Assembly (NCBI GenBank): GCA_038496675.1
Contig: CM076669.1
Location: forward strand, 13,970,711-14,034,710
From: Rachycentron canadum
Lineage: Eukaryota > Chordata > Actinopteri > Carangiformes > Rachycentridae
Reading direction: 5' to 3'
DNA: 64,000 nt
In this document: piece after piece, positions 25,001-38,000 of the stretch
Layout of the letters: every line of letters starts with the position of its first letter
Position numbering within the stretch: the first letter of the stretch is position 1
Program-made: the position numbers and the translations under genes
Notes under the pieces: generated by a model
The model's input: the letters and a program-made list of their open reading frames with translations, nothing else
What the model was told of the DNA's origin: nothing
Databases searched by the model: none

Positions 25001-26949
25001 GCATTTCCTTGTAGTGTTGTTTTGAGTGCAGGATTAAAACAAATATCAGTGGGGTAATGAAAGGTTGCTCTCTTTGTCAGCTTCTTTATTGTATAGTTAA
25101 CATGTTAAAAAAGAATCAGGGGGTATATGTGTACAGTGTGTGGACTTAACCTGTCCTGCAGGTTCTTCTTCATGCCTTCTGCTTCATCCAGCTTGCTCTG
25201 GGCCTGCTGCAGCTCTTTGAACAGCGTCATCATCTGAGACTTGAGATTCTCCACCTCAGATGCTGCCTGAATATTTGAATAAAGGAAGACACACGAGGAT
25301 GTAAACCCATGTAAACACGCATGTAGAGCTTCAATTCAACTACAAAACAGGAGGCAACAGTGAGTTCACTTCACATAAACCTACTTCTGTAAGGATTTAT
25401 GAGACTTCTTTCTTTGTAATCATAATGTAGTAACAATATTATACTAAAACAAACCTTGTCCTCCTTTCCAGACTCCTCTTTGGTCTCTGTTGTCTCTGGC
25501 TGGGTTGTCTGTGTTGATTCTTCTACATTACTCTTCCCCTCCTCAAGCTCTCTAATTCTGTTGTATAAAGTTACACATTTCAAAAGGTGACATCAAATAC
25601 AAGCAAAAAGATTTATTGAAGATGAAGTGGTATTACTGAAAAAACTGACTGCTCTGTTAAGTGGCAGCGATCTACCTGGCAGCAGAGTCCTGCAGCTCCA
25701 TCTGCAGCTGATCGGCCCGTTGAGTCTCGTTCCTCAGTGACTGGAGTAACTGGCTCACCGTCACCTCCTTGCTGTCCAATCGGGATGCTGTCATGCTCAG
25801 CTCCAGACGTCTGCTGCGCTCTGTGCTGCACACATCGTTCACACCATCAACACCTCCATCCTGGGAAGAAAAAACACCCAAATGGAAAGAATGAAACTAT
25901 ATTTTTACTAAAATGCTGAAAAAAGACTTTCTTGTAAAAGCATGATTTCAGTGGAGATCTTTCCAGGGTGAATAAAAGAAATTCTAATTTCTTTGAATAC
26001 GTGTGTGTGTGTGTTTTGCTCCTCACCGAGACCCTGATGACCTCGATGAAGTCATCATCCCGAGAGTCCTGCTCCGCCTTCAGCTGCAGCTCAGAGTTCA
26101 TGGCCACCAGGTCGTTCTTTTCTGCCTGCAAGCGAGCAACCTGGGCACGCAGGGCCTCCAGCTCTGAGCCCTGACTGGACACTGTTGCCTGGATGTGACA
26201 TCACATGTCACCAATGCAGAACATTAATTTTTTTTACATGTTATAATAACAAAGCACAATCTTGTACAACAAGTCTAAATTGGAAATACATAATGTAGTA
26301 ACAATACTATTGTTACTATTGGAATACAAAACTGGCTCTCAGCTGCCTTGATCCACCCTCACCTGGGATCCTCCTGCCCTCCCTGCCTCCTCCAGTCTCC
26401 TGCTGAGCTCCTGGTTTTGATGGGTCAGTGCATCCATGCGACTGCGAGCCTCTTCCAATCTGCTCTCCAGGAAGTCCCGCTCTTCTCGCTGCTTCTCGCG
26501 CCATGCAGACAGACCCTCGAAACGCTCCTTCATTGTCAGGTTGGTCTGCCGCAGAGCCTCTGAGACAGACAGAGGATTTGAATAAATGGATGTTGTAGTA
26601 GCCGAGTCATGTGAATTATGTCCCTTTCCCTAGTTGCTACATGTTTTTGGTGCTCTGCTTTTTCTATCACCATACAACTGGTCTGTACCACTACAGTGCT
26701 GAAACTCCACATTTGCCTGTGCTATCAGCAACACAACATTCCCTGACCTTTGACCCATGACTCCATGAGCAGTCCTGATAAGTCTGCAAACCCTGAATCC
26801 AGTCCTCTGACCACCCAGCTACTCTCACCTTTCAGGTCTCGGTTCTCCTGGATGAGGATGTTCATCTGCTGCAGGGTTTCCTCCAGTGTACCCGACTGAC
26901 CAGGAGTGCGAGAGATGTCCCCGTTCATCATAGGGCCTCCAGATGCCAT
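22086..26949 (-). CDS. optn: Optineurin (ubiquitin-binding autophagy receptor)
   Basis: Adaptor that links ubiquitinated cargo to LC3/GABARAP and TBK1 in mitophagy, xenophagy and NF-kB control (family knowledge). Coding exons 5' to 3' (plus coordinates): 26829-26949, 26363-26559, 26027-26188, 25676-25860, 25455-25557, 25151-25266, 24788-24937, 24412-24496, 23027-23185, 22772-22914, 22572-22654, 22086-22198. Phases join to 538 aa (human 577). The start is in a strong context (CACCATGG). Residues 41-106 are the NEMO-like/TBK1-binding coiled coil (MKERFEGLSAWREKQREER). The LC3-interacting core FIEV is at 153-156, after DDD. Coiled coils follow. The UBAN core DFYAERAAREK (433-443) keeps the Asp and Glu equivalent to human D474 and E478. 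The last exon encodes the C-terminal zinc finger (HACPKCNEILPDLDSLQIHI..DC, ending DCIN). Introns carry a CTGC/CTGT repeat. No disruption is seen. Confidence 0.97.
23641..23686. repeat. (CTGT/CTGC)n tetranucleotide repeat, OPTN intron
   Basis: About eleven alternating CTGT and CTGC units, then C-rich sequence. A simple microsatellite within the intron between the exons at 23027-23185 and 24412-24496. Confidence 0.9.
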
Positions 26950-27951
26950 GGTGCTATGGAAGAAAACAGGATGAGTTTTGAGTTTGTTGGTGCTTTGAAT
27001 ACTGATATAACTGCATTAATGACACAGTAATTACCAGGAAAAAGAGAAGACACAGTAGCAGAAGTAACTTCCTCTCACTTATTTCATGTCATCTATGATG
27101 AACGGATTTATAAAACACAGCTAATTCAAAGTGTGAAAAAATGTTGAGGGAAACAAAACTTTATTTTTATCAACTAGAAAGAAACTGAGCTACAGGCCTT
27201 TACACAAAGTTGTTTTCTTACATTTAACATGACACATGACGTTTCTCTTTGTAATATTAGATCATTATAATTAACGATCTGAGTGGAAACTGAGGGGATT
27301 CACGTAGCCTGAGAATAACATGGACTGACCTAAACCTCACTGTTGTTCATCTAACCTTTAACAGACACACTCTTATGGCAGAGATTTTAAAAATATATAG
27401 CATAACAATAAGAAATGTAAACTGGTATTGATGACCAATATTCACTCGTAGACATAAACAAACAGCTCCATGTTGACATCAGCAGGTGACTCAGTGATTC
27501 AGCATGTAGCCGCAGGAAAACAGCACAGAAACCAAATTAGCTCATCAGCAGGTCACGTGGTCACTTTATTTCAATGATAGAGAGCAATGTTGTCTACTGG
27601 GTCTGTTTCGGGACAATTAAGAAAAATTAAAGAAGACAATAATTATTTAGTGCCTCATCACAGAGATAAAACGGTTGGACTGTAACTATGAAATAATATA
27701 GAATAAATCACACTTTAACATCGTCGTGTACCATTGTAGACACAGTCTCCCTGTACAGAAATATATATAGACATTGTGGGCTTCCGTCGGTATTATTTTA
27801 CTTTCTCTTTCCTCAGGCGGGCCCATCCAGTCCACCACTCTTGGTAAAAGCACAGAAAAGTTACCATGAACTCACACAACACAGATCCGGCTGAACCCAA
27901 GCCGAACTGCGTCACACCGGACGTTAAACAAGTTTGAAGGGTTTAACTCAC

Positions 27952-28110
27952 CTGCCGTCGGCTCCGGAGCTACACGCCGTCCGCACGTCCGCCGGACAAA
28001 CGCATACAAACAGTCCGACACTCGGAAAAGTGGGTCCGACAACCTTGTGCCGTTGTTTCTCCGGTGGAGCACCGTCAAGTCACGTGCGGGAACGGGCCAC
28101 TTCCGGTATC
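27952..28110 (-). promoter_or_regulatory. OPTN non-coding first exon and CpG-rich promoter
   Basis: Minus-strand sequence ending CGACGGCAG followed by GTGAGTTAAA is a consensus donor (exon edge at plus 27952). It would join the acceptor TTCCATAG just before the start codon (three untranslated bases, plus 26950-26952). Upstream the DNA is rich in CpG. It holds an E-box TCACGTG (28080-28086), the type bound by TFEB/USF factors, and ACTTCCGGT (28099-28107), an ETS/GABP-type site typical of housekeeping promoters. Transcription start not determined. Confidence 0.65.
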
Positions 28111-28734
28111 TGTTTTCAAAAATAAAACCCCTGTGCAGTAAAAAGGGTGAAAAAGTTGACAACCTTTCGCAACAATCTCTACTTAAAGGGCTTCAATTTA
28201 AAACGGGAAAAATGTATTTACAGATTCAGATATTCTAAACGTTGGTTTGAAATCGTGTTATAGACAATATAAAGAAAGAACAACAACAATGAGATGGAAA
28301 AATAAGTAAATCAAAATAAGGTTTAGAAAAAATAATGAAACAGCTTTTTACTCTTAAATTTAAGTGTATTATTTGTATATTATATATAAGTATATTATTT
28401 GTTAGTTATTAAATCCACAAAATCCGAATTTATATGTCTGAATGAAATGTGATTGGACAACTTAGCAGGATAAAGCAGTAAAATCCCAAACAACAGAAAA
28501 TGAAATCCTAACTAAATTTATGTCAAAATGCCATAATTAGTATGGGTATTGGTAAAGTTGGTAGAAGAAAAATGTCAACGTCTCTAAACGGTTGTTGACA
28601 GCTATAACATTTGTTTTAACTATTAGTCTGAATTTAAAGTTTGATTTTTCAGTATAAGCACAAACCTTATCTTTTACTTTGAAGGCTTACTTGGCTCACT
28701 TCCTGTCTAGTGCGGCCTGATTGCTGTCGAATGA

Positions 28735-28960
28735 CGCAGCTCTGGTTTTACCGAGCTTTTATTTCCTCGAAGTGACGTCACGGAGCAGCAACAGATTCGA
28801 GCGTGAGGCGCAGCCGCGTTCGAGCGGAGCCGCGGTGAGCACAGGTCCATCCTCATCATCTACACATCCGGTCCAGCCTGACGGCCGAGGGCGGAGCCGG
28901 CCGTCAGCTGTCAGCGGGAATCCCCATCAGGAGTCACCCTGCACTCGGCGAAGGGAAAGA
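28735..28960. promoter_or_regulatory. CpG-rich island with perfect CRE, OPTN-CCDC3 spacer
   Basis: A sharply GC- and CpG-rich block inside AT-rich DNA. It carries TGACGTCA (28773-28780), a perfect cAMP-response element, and a plus-strand donor-like GCG|GTGAGC (GT at 28835-28836). It could be the promoter and untranslated first exon of CCDC3, whose ATG is 1.8 kb downstream, or a distal promoter or divergent transcript next to OPTN. I cannot choose between these. Confidence 0.5.
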
Positions 28961-30588
28961 CTGGAGTTTCCCTCACACCTGCCCACACAGTTCTGCTTGG
29001 GTGACCCTCATATAGGGAAAAAACACAGTAATAGAATTAATCCTGATGTTATATCTAGAAAAACATCCACCATGCAACAATGGACATTATCAGCTTTATT
29101 AACTGTTCTATGAAGCCTTTGAGGGAATATGGAATATTACAGTAGTTATTTGATTATGATACATAAAAAGAAAAAAAAAGTAAATTGCTGCTGATGTTAG
29201 TTTCCAGTAGATGGCAGTGTTGTTGGAGCAATGACATCCTGTTACCTTATACACAGGCAGTGGTGGAGGGACTGAACTGCCCCAGCATCAACAACTGTTA
29301 AATATACCCGTATCAGTCACATGACACCCCCCACCACACACAAGACCGTATAGCCCCCGACACCACAGGATCGCCACTGATCCTCCATCAGAATGCCTCA
29401 AAATCTCTAAAGAACCCCACAAACCTCCATCTAGGACTCTGTTACGATCCCTCCAACACCATCCAAACACTCATCCTGAGCCTAAGGCTTCCCTGGATCA
29501 AGGCTCCCTGAAGCCTTATTAAATCCTTTTCAGAGACCTGAAGAGCTCACAGGATGCCTCCTGGAGCACCTTCAACTATCTTGGTAAGGGTCCATGAAAC
29601 CATCAGGGAGCCCACAAACCAACTCAAGGTAGAAAGTTCCCAAAGCCTTCATCTGAATGCGCTCTCCCAGGTTAGATACCACTCTGCCATTTTACCGTCA
29701 GATTTATTGATTTTGTCCCTTTCTGTTCTTCTGAGATCATTTTTACACCATTTAGGAAAATATTTTCACTCAGGATTTATATAAAAAGCCAAAGTTTCTG
29801 GGTTTCAATTCTGTTATAACGTTATGTTCGCGTTCACACCATCAACACAGAGGGGAAGACAAGTTTTGTATCAGCTATTGATCATTTTCAGGCTGTTCTT
29901 TGCCAGAAAAGCTCATCAATATTATGTGTCTACGCTTGTTAGATTAGACTTAATGTAGGGAACTTGTCACTTGTTTTATAACCCGAAAGACATGGTTGAG
30001 TCCAACAAGTTCAAAATAAAGTTCATCAGTCTTATCCGCCCAAGTATCACTTGGGTGCAGCGGAACGGCCCACATGGAAATTTTAGATGTCAGAGCGCCA
30101 CATCAGTCCCTGAACGCAGCACCGGTGCGCTCTGGAGGTGCTCTTCCCTCAGCAGACAGATGAGAGGGAAACACCGGGAGCGACAGCAACAGGTTGGAGT
30201 TGTTGAACTTTCTGCACGCTCATTTTATTTTTTCTGGCCTGAATTTTCTCTCTGCTTTTTATTTTCAGTATCTCAAAAGGTGAAAGGGTTCGAGTCTCTG
30301 CAAGATTAGCACATGGACAGAAACTGTGGTCGAGTGTAGTGTGAATAGATATTTGACATATTGGTGTTTTGGTAGAGTAGAGCATCCTGAAGAGGTCAGG
30401 AAGCATCACATGTGTTAAGTTCTTCATAAATGCATCTTTTGAAGCTCTCTTTGATGCATTGAGTGAACTGATCATCCACATATAACAAGCAATTTTGACC
30501 AAAAACATTTGACCAAAGTTTTCTTCGGTGAAGCATCACGACAGGTTGAAGTCGAGGCGCAATCGTTTGACTTCTCTGGCTCTTCGGG
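28961..30588. other. Spacer upstream of the CCDC3 start codon
   Basis: No coding exon recognised. A C-rich, low-CpG segment (about 29320-29520) is of unusual composition but shows no frame or repeat structure. A plus-strand acceptor-like sequence ending TTTTATTTTCAG (about 30269) and pyrimidine-rich DNA before it could belong to a CCDC3 5'UTR intron; this is only a possibility. Confidence 0.4.
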
Positions 30589-31968
30589 ATGTTTTCCACG
30601 GCTCTCCTCCTCACAGCACTTTGCGTTTTTGCGCATCCGGACATTTTTACGCACGGGTGCCAGCTCCCCTCCGAGTGGCGGCCGCTGAGCGAGGGCTGCC
30701 GGGCGGAGCTGGCGGAGATCATCGTGTACGCCCGGGTCCTGGCGATCCACCGGGAGCCGCTGGGCGGGGGGGCGGGCAGCCTGTACAACTCGCTGCCCTT
30801 CGGGTTCGGCTATGGGTACGAGGGCGCGGAGGAAGGGCTGCTGTACTCGGCAGAGGTGGAGCTGCTGTGCGACCAGGCTTGGGGCAGCATGCTGGAGGTT
30901 CCCTCTGGATCCAGACTTAACCTGACTGGGCTAGGTTACCTGTCCTGCCAGTCCCACACCGTGATGGAGAACTACTCCTACTTCTTCTTCCTCAGGTGAG
31001 GTGCAAGGCCTGGACACAACAACATGTCCAACAGACATTGAGACCCTAAGTACTAACAGTTTAGATGTGTTATTACTGACACACATATTAAACTGCGCCC
31101 TATAAAGCGTTTTGCCAGACTGAGATGCATTTAGCCTGAAATCAGCTGTAAACTGACACTTCTGCCTTTTCACTGTTTGTCTTGGGGCAGACTATGTACA
31201 GTGAAAACAAAGACACCTACACTTAAATATGACTCTGAGGTGCTACTTGAGGTCGTATGGGTGTTTCCTTTAAGTTTCCTTTCTGCACTGTAGCTGCTTG
31301 TTATTTTTACAGAAGAGGATTTTACCTTCTATTCCTGTTCGTGTCACCTGCAGGATGGACGAGAACTACAACATCCTCCCTCATGGCGTCAACTTCCAGG
31401 ACGCCATCTTCCCTGACACGGCCGAGAACAGGCGCACGTTCTCCAGCCTCTTCCAGTTCTCCAACTGCACCCAAGGGAGCCAGCCATTCCACACCTTCAG
31501 CCCTGAGTGGGACACCCAGGAGGACAGCAGGGTAGGGCATCACATTGTTCCCACCACACGCACCTTTCGTCTGAAAAAAGTGTCATTTACGAAGAGGAGC
31601 AATTGTTCTTCTTGTAATCCTAAAGACTGACATGCAGCATGATTGGATAGCTGGTTTCCATGGTAACACTTTCCGCTACCTGAAAACAAAAATGACTCTG
31701 ACAGTTTGGCCTGATTCCCATCTTCTTGTACAACCTCATAACTTTCTGTAAAGAATAATGTCTCACTCTTGAAGTCTGGTCATCTTTTTTGGTGTTTGCA
31801 TAGGATGTAAACAAACCCAACGCCATCAGGTTACCATGGAGATAGCAGATTAAAGGTCCACGAACAGCAGGGTGCAGGGAACTGGAGGGGTGAGAGGGGG
31901 GTGTAGCAGAAATGTGAAAGTGAGTTCAGTATGTTTTGGAAGAAAAGTGAGACAGCAGAGTGAGGTCT

Positions 31969-32001
<33 letters not shown>

Positions 32002-34932
32002 GACACCTAATCCTTGGTTGAGTCGTGACTTTGCTGACAGGAATGTGGTGAGGATCAGTAGAATCACAGTGTAACTACCCTCTGGCACACTGCAGAGCTA
32101 CACACACACACACACACACACACATTGCCTCAATGTTTTGATTTCCAAAAGGATAACAACAAATACAAAAACACACACATATGCAATAAAGAGCGGACGT
32201 GGTCATGTTTTATAAAGATCAAAGCAATTACTGATTGGTCGAGGTCTGGTGGTCTGGTACCTCAGGCAGACAGGATGCTGGCCGTCCAGGGGTCAAAGGT
32301 CAAATAGCAGAGATTGACATCTTTGACAGGCAGCAGTTTGAAAGTGTGTCAGTCCTCAGCTTCAATCCATGTCATTGAAGCAACAAACCTGCTGACCTGA
32401 GAACAGAGTGAGCTGAACCCTGTCAATCGCGATAGTTTATTATCACTGCTCTGACAGATATGAGCAGGTTTCACCTTTGACAAGACACAACAAGGCGGCT
32501 GGAGAGAGATTGACGTGGGAACTTGCCTTCACGTTGAGAAGATACAAACAACAAGCAAGTGTTGAGTCGATTTTAGTTGGTCAGCAAAGCAAACCTGTTA
32601 CATGCTCAGCTACATGCAAATTAATGTTAATTTGAAATTTCATAGGAGGAGGATGGAGGTAATGGTGTCACTGCCGCAGGTAGAGCTAAATGTGGTCTTT
32701 AATACTTTCATAGTATTAATATTGAACCTAGTCCTGATTTATAGTCAAAGGTCTCAGTCCACAGAGAAATGCTCACAGCCTGTTTTCAATAACTGAGCCT
32801 TAAAACCAGCCATCAGGATTTCTGCAATTTTGTGATGTCACAACTAAGCAGTCACTGCCCTCAGCCACGCCCATTAAAAACCCAGATCACCTGGACCCAA
32901 CAGGGTTGCAGCCTTGCAGGATTTTTGTTTTGTTCACCTGAACTCTACTATAATTTTGTTCAGTCACTCAAAAAAAATGATCCTCTCTTCTGATTGGCTA
33001 ATTGTTGTTGCTAATGCCCCGGAGAGAAGCAAGAGAGAGGAGATAAAAGTTGTTCTCTAGACATCTTTTAACCTCTGTAAAATCCTCTTTTTTGATTCTT
33101 ATGTTGTTTAACACAGTTTTCCCTGATAAAAAGTGGAAAATATGTAAAACTGAGGCTGGTAGCTCAGGCACTCTTACTTCTTTATTGAGAAATTCTGGGT
33201 CAGGCCTTTGCCCTGCAGACAATCACTCTGTGCTCCTAGGTTGACAGGTGAAGATGCTCAGAGGAGGAAACATCAGAGAGACTCAGCCTCATGTTTAAGC
33301 CTCAGTCAGACCCTCAGATCAGGAGAATCAGAGACTAGCAGACATATCACAACAGTTAGCATCTTTTATTTATTTTGTTGTTTGTTTGTTTATATAATTT
33401 GTCTGTTAACTTGGGATTTGACTTGTCTGCACAGTCTTTTGTTTAATTTCTGACTTGACTTGGACAAAAAACTTGAAATCACCAGTGTTTGTATCCAGCA
33501 GGATTATTGCAGCCATTAAAAACATCATGTTAACTTTCCATCACAAATTCATCTATTAACATCATTGCAGTTATTCAAAAATCTATACATTTGCTTCTGC
33601 TTGTCTAATTTGCGAGGCAACATTGCTTCATTCAAAAATCCCTGCCTTGAGGTGGCAGACTGTGATGTCTCAGACTCTGTTGTACTAATTCTGATGTTGC
33701 ACCTTTTTGCACTTACCTGAACTCAATGCTGACATAAAATATCTCAAAATATATTTATCTTCTTAATTGTTCTCAATCAAAACTGTGCCATTAGACCAGT
33801 AAAGGTGTAGGAGGGGTGGTGATATGGGGGCTTCCCCTCCCTTTCTCTTTTGTGACCCACAGGCCTCTGAGCTTTGAGGTCACAGGTCAGTCAGGCAGGG
33901 GTTAAATGCACTGCTCATTTAGAGGACAAGCACCCGCACGTAGAGGCCACAACCTTCAGGGAAGGCGGGATGCCAAACAGGTGTTTCGCTCTGGGAATTT
34001 ATGGAGTATGAGATGGAAGGAGCTTCTTCCTCCACTCTCTGTCTCTCCTTACACTCAAAAAACCCTCCTCTCCTTCCTTTGGCTGTTTTGCTTGGGCTGT
34101 AAATGAAATAAGAAGAACAAGATCCTATTTCTAATTTTACTATCTTGAAGGATGTTGAAAGATGTTGCCCATGGTTATATATGTCTGCCAGTGCTTTGAG
34201 GATCTGAGACATCCTTAAAAACACTAAACATTCCTTAAAACTGGAGCTGGGAGGTGGTTTGCTTTTGGTCTCAGCCTCGTGGGAACCAGACACCCCTCCA
34301 GAAGGACAGACAAGAGACTTCCTCCACTTTTTGCCAAAACCCTCAATTAGCTTTTGTTCAAAGCCTCCTCCTATCAGCAGCGTGCTGGGCCGCTTTTAGC
34401 CTGAGCCAGAGGTTGAGACTCCTAAGATCACTCTGCGTCTGGTTAATACAGATTTCCCTTAAAATGAAAGAGATATCACACATCTTTTTTCATATGTTCT
34501 CTTGGGACTCTTTCATTTGAGAGGTCACAGTAAGATAGAGAAACATTCCCCAAATACCTCTTAATCAGCACATTTCCATGTTTACGTGCTCCCTAATGAC
34601 TTGATTACACCCACACTGAGGGAATACTCCAGTTGTAACTGTCATGTAAACACCTTTTACAAGTTTTCTAACCCTCATTAACATTTTATGTGGATGTCCA
34701 GTCTGTATGTTTCACTCAGTGGTTAAAGCTTAAGATGATTGTCAGTGTGTGTGTATGTTCTTCTTTCTTTCTCTGCCTTTTGCTCTTTTCATCTCATGTC
34801 TCATTTTCTCTTTTCTCTTTTTGTCTTTTCTAACCTCACACACACACACACAGCAAAATAAAAGCTCTGGGAGAAGAGGAAAAACCCTGGCTTGTCTCTT
34901 TGACGTCAATAGTGAAGCCTTAAAGACACTAA

Positions 34933-35002
<70 letters not shown>

Positions 35003-38000
35003 GGGTAGTTAAACTCATGCAGAAGGTCTATATAAAGTTAGAAAGAGAAATCAAAAGCCTAGATAAATAAATGAGCAGTCACACACAAACACACACGCCT
35101 CTCCATCCCATCAATCCTTTTACTTTTTTTTGTTTACAGTCTCTGCCTTCTTTCTCTCTCAGTCATTGTGTTTTCTAATGAAATAAATGCAGTTGGTGCT
35201 GCTGTTGGGTCCAGGATGTAATATACTGAGGGGCACTGTGCCAGACCTCCAACCTCAAGTTTGCTCACATTAATCATCAGTGCACTGCCAATGGTGTTAC
35301 TACGGTGGCCCACAAGGACAAACATACTGCAACAGCTCTAAACACTGCATGTTCAGAGGCAAGACTGATTCAAAAACACAGGAAAATAGAAAATCACTCA
35401 AGTTTAATGCTCAGTAGGTTCCACTTGGTGCTCCCCCTGGAGGCCTGCAGCACTTCAGCTGTGTTGTCTGGATTCAGGTATTCCTCTATATTTGGTCCAT
35501 TTCTACTTTCTGTCTGCTGGAGACATCAGAACAAGTTCACAACATATTTATATGATATGGCTAACATGTTAGCAAACAACTACTAATTAACAAGATGGTG
35601 CTAATTTACACATCGAGCAGACACAGGGAAACAGCGATTAGCTGAAGTTGTGACTTATAACAAATCTAAGACCCTTTATCTTCTTTTGGTTTCCATTGAC
35701 TTCTTCTCTTGTGCTACTAAATGCTCCACTTTATTCACTACTTCACAACTATCGGGACTATTGGGACTGAGCAGGCGGTCTGCAGCTGGTTTACCAGAAA
35801 TGTTCTGCTGTGTCTGAAAAACCAACCTGAAAACACTGAGTGAGTGACTCAACCAGAACAGGAAACTTTCTGCACATAAAACCAGAACAGTGAGCTGAAT
35901 AATGCTGAAACTTTCATTCCATTGTCAGTGTAAATATATTGCTCATTGTGCAATGCATTTCAGTGGATGTTATATGTATGACAATAACCCCCTCTTCATT
36001 TTGACTTCCTTCTGGTCTTGGACACTGTTTCTGTTACTGTTACTGCCTTTAAAACTTATAATCCTTGGAATTGAGGCCATTGTGCACATGCATATGTGTC
36101 CTCTAAATACTGTTTATACAGATGATGCAAAACAGCGGGCAGGTAACACCCAGATGTTTTGACAGGTGGTGTGTGTGCATGTGTCTTGGAGATGTCCCAC
36201 TGAGAGTCTTCCTATGAGCATGACAAAGGGTTCAAACTGAAAAAAAAAGGTTATATAATATGAATTTGACTTCAGTCTAAGTGACTGGAAGGAAAAAGAC
36301 TAGAAAAAGGGGAAAAGACTCAGTTGTCTCCAGCTTCTTGACCTTTGTGGTCTGAGACTCATACCATGCAATTTGATGCCCCTTGTCCAATTATAGCTGT
36401 GGACCTTTGTTGCATGTCAGGCCCCTTCTCTGCCTCTAGCAACAAATAAAAAGCTTTTATTTTGGGTGTCCTGACCCCATAAAAATGAAATACACCGAAC
36501 AAAAACATATAAATGCAACACTTTTGTTTGTATTCACATTTAATTGAGTTTCATGGCTTTTTCCATAAACACGCATACTGAGACAAAACCCTGAGGTTCA
36601 TTGTTGTGCCATTTATCTGCTGCCATCATCTTATGTTGGGTGACATGGTCACCAGAAAACAACCTGATTGAAAAATGTCAAAATGCTAAAAATGCCCATC
36701 TGTAGAAAAAATCAATGTACTAAATGTGTCTTTTCACAATAACACTGCACATTTTTTTGTCACGAGCACAGGTCACAACTGTACAGTGTAAATAGAATCT
36801 GGATTAGCCACACCTGACGGGGACGACGGCAAAAGAGACATGCTCAAAAAAGTCTTAGATCTTTAATTTGAACTTATGAAAATTGGGCGTAATTATATAT
36901 AATTATTATTCAGCATGGAGACCAATACATCACTTATTGCATTTACTAATCTAAAGTAAGATAAATCTTTGCATAGCAAAACAATGTTTTAGTGTCAGAG
37001 AACATTTTACTTGTTTTTACTTGTTTACTTTGTTTTCATCTGTCAATCAAGCAACACTGTGAAAAAGAGAATAAGTATATTTCCTAAAATATTTATGTAT
37101 TAATCAGACAGAGCACTAAAGAAAAACTAATGAAAAAATAATGTGGGTGGTAATACTGTCTGTGAAGTGACATGGTGCAAGTTTTTTTTCGTTCCTCTGG
37201 CAAAATGCACACACACACGCATTCCCCACAGTGAGAGCGCCCACCCCTGTTAACCCTGCTGGCTCAGGTCTGGTCTAGTAATGAGTTAGAAAATCTGGGC
37301 CCCTGAAACATCAAAGTGTGTGACCCTTACATTGTCAGTGAAGGATAGTCAGGAGAGGGAGGTGACACAGATGCACATAAACAGCATACACACTCCTCAT
37401 GTGCTGTCGAACTGGGAGTAGGGCGCCTATGTGGGTTAATGACGAGGGTCAGGACCTCCACCTTATTTCTCTGTCCTCCCTCCTTCCAAGTGTGATAGCA
37501 AGAAACAACAGCACTGAGGAAAACAAAATGTTTTTCTTCATTTTCTCAAAAAGGCTGCTGGGAAAAACACATTACCAGTGCTCCCACACTATATAACCAG
37601 CTGATGAGATGGCAGCTGGTTGTTTACAACAGTTTGGTTAGTTTGTTAAAAAAACAAAATCCTCCTGTATGTTGACATACTGCACACTTTCCCTCTCCTC
37701 TCCCCTGCAGCTGTTGTGTTCCTCGGTGCAGGCGGCGCTGTTTGAGGAGGAGGAGCGAGGCCGTAAGCTGCAGGAGCGCCTGGCCGCAGCAGAGAGGAGG
37801 AACCGGCAGCTGAAGGAGCGCGTTCGCAAAGTGAAACGTTCCCTGAGGAACGCCCGCAAGGCCACACGCAAGGCTGAGCAGGCGCTGCGGGATCTGCAAG
37901 AGAGGCTGAAGGCTGCTGAGCGGAGAGACGGGCATCACCTGAATGCCATCACACAGGGGGAACCTCCACCTGGGCGTTACACAAGCACTGCAATGCGCAA

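Noticed and set aside
29320..29520. C-rich stretch with a 60-codon minus frame
   Set aside because: Unusual composition but no repeat match in the window, no splice sites and no family resemblance.
30528..30920. Long GC-rich frames on both strands over CCDC3 exon 1
   Set aside because: Shadows of CCDC3; the plus frame from 30589 alone has a signal peptide and the conserved family blocks.
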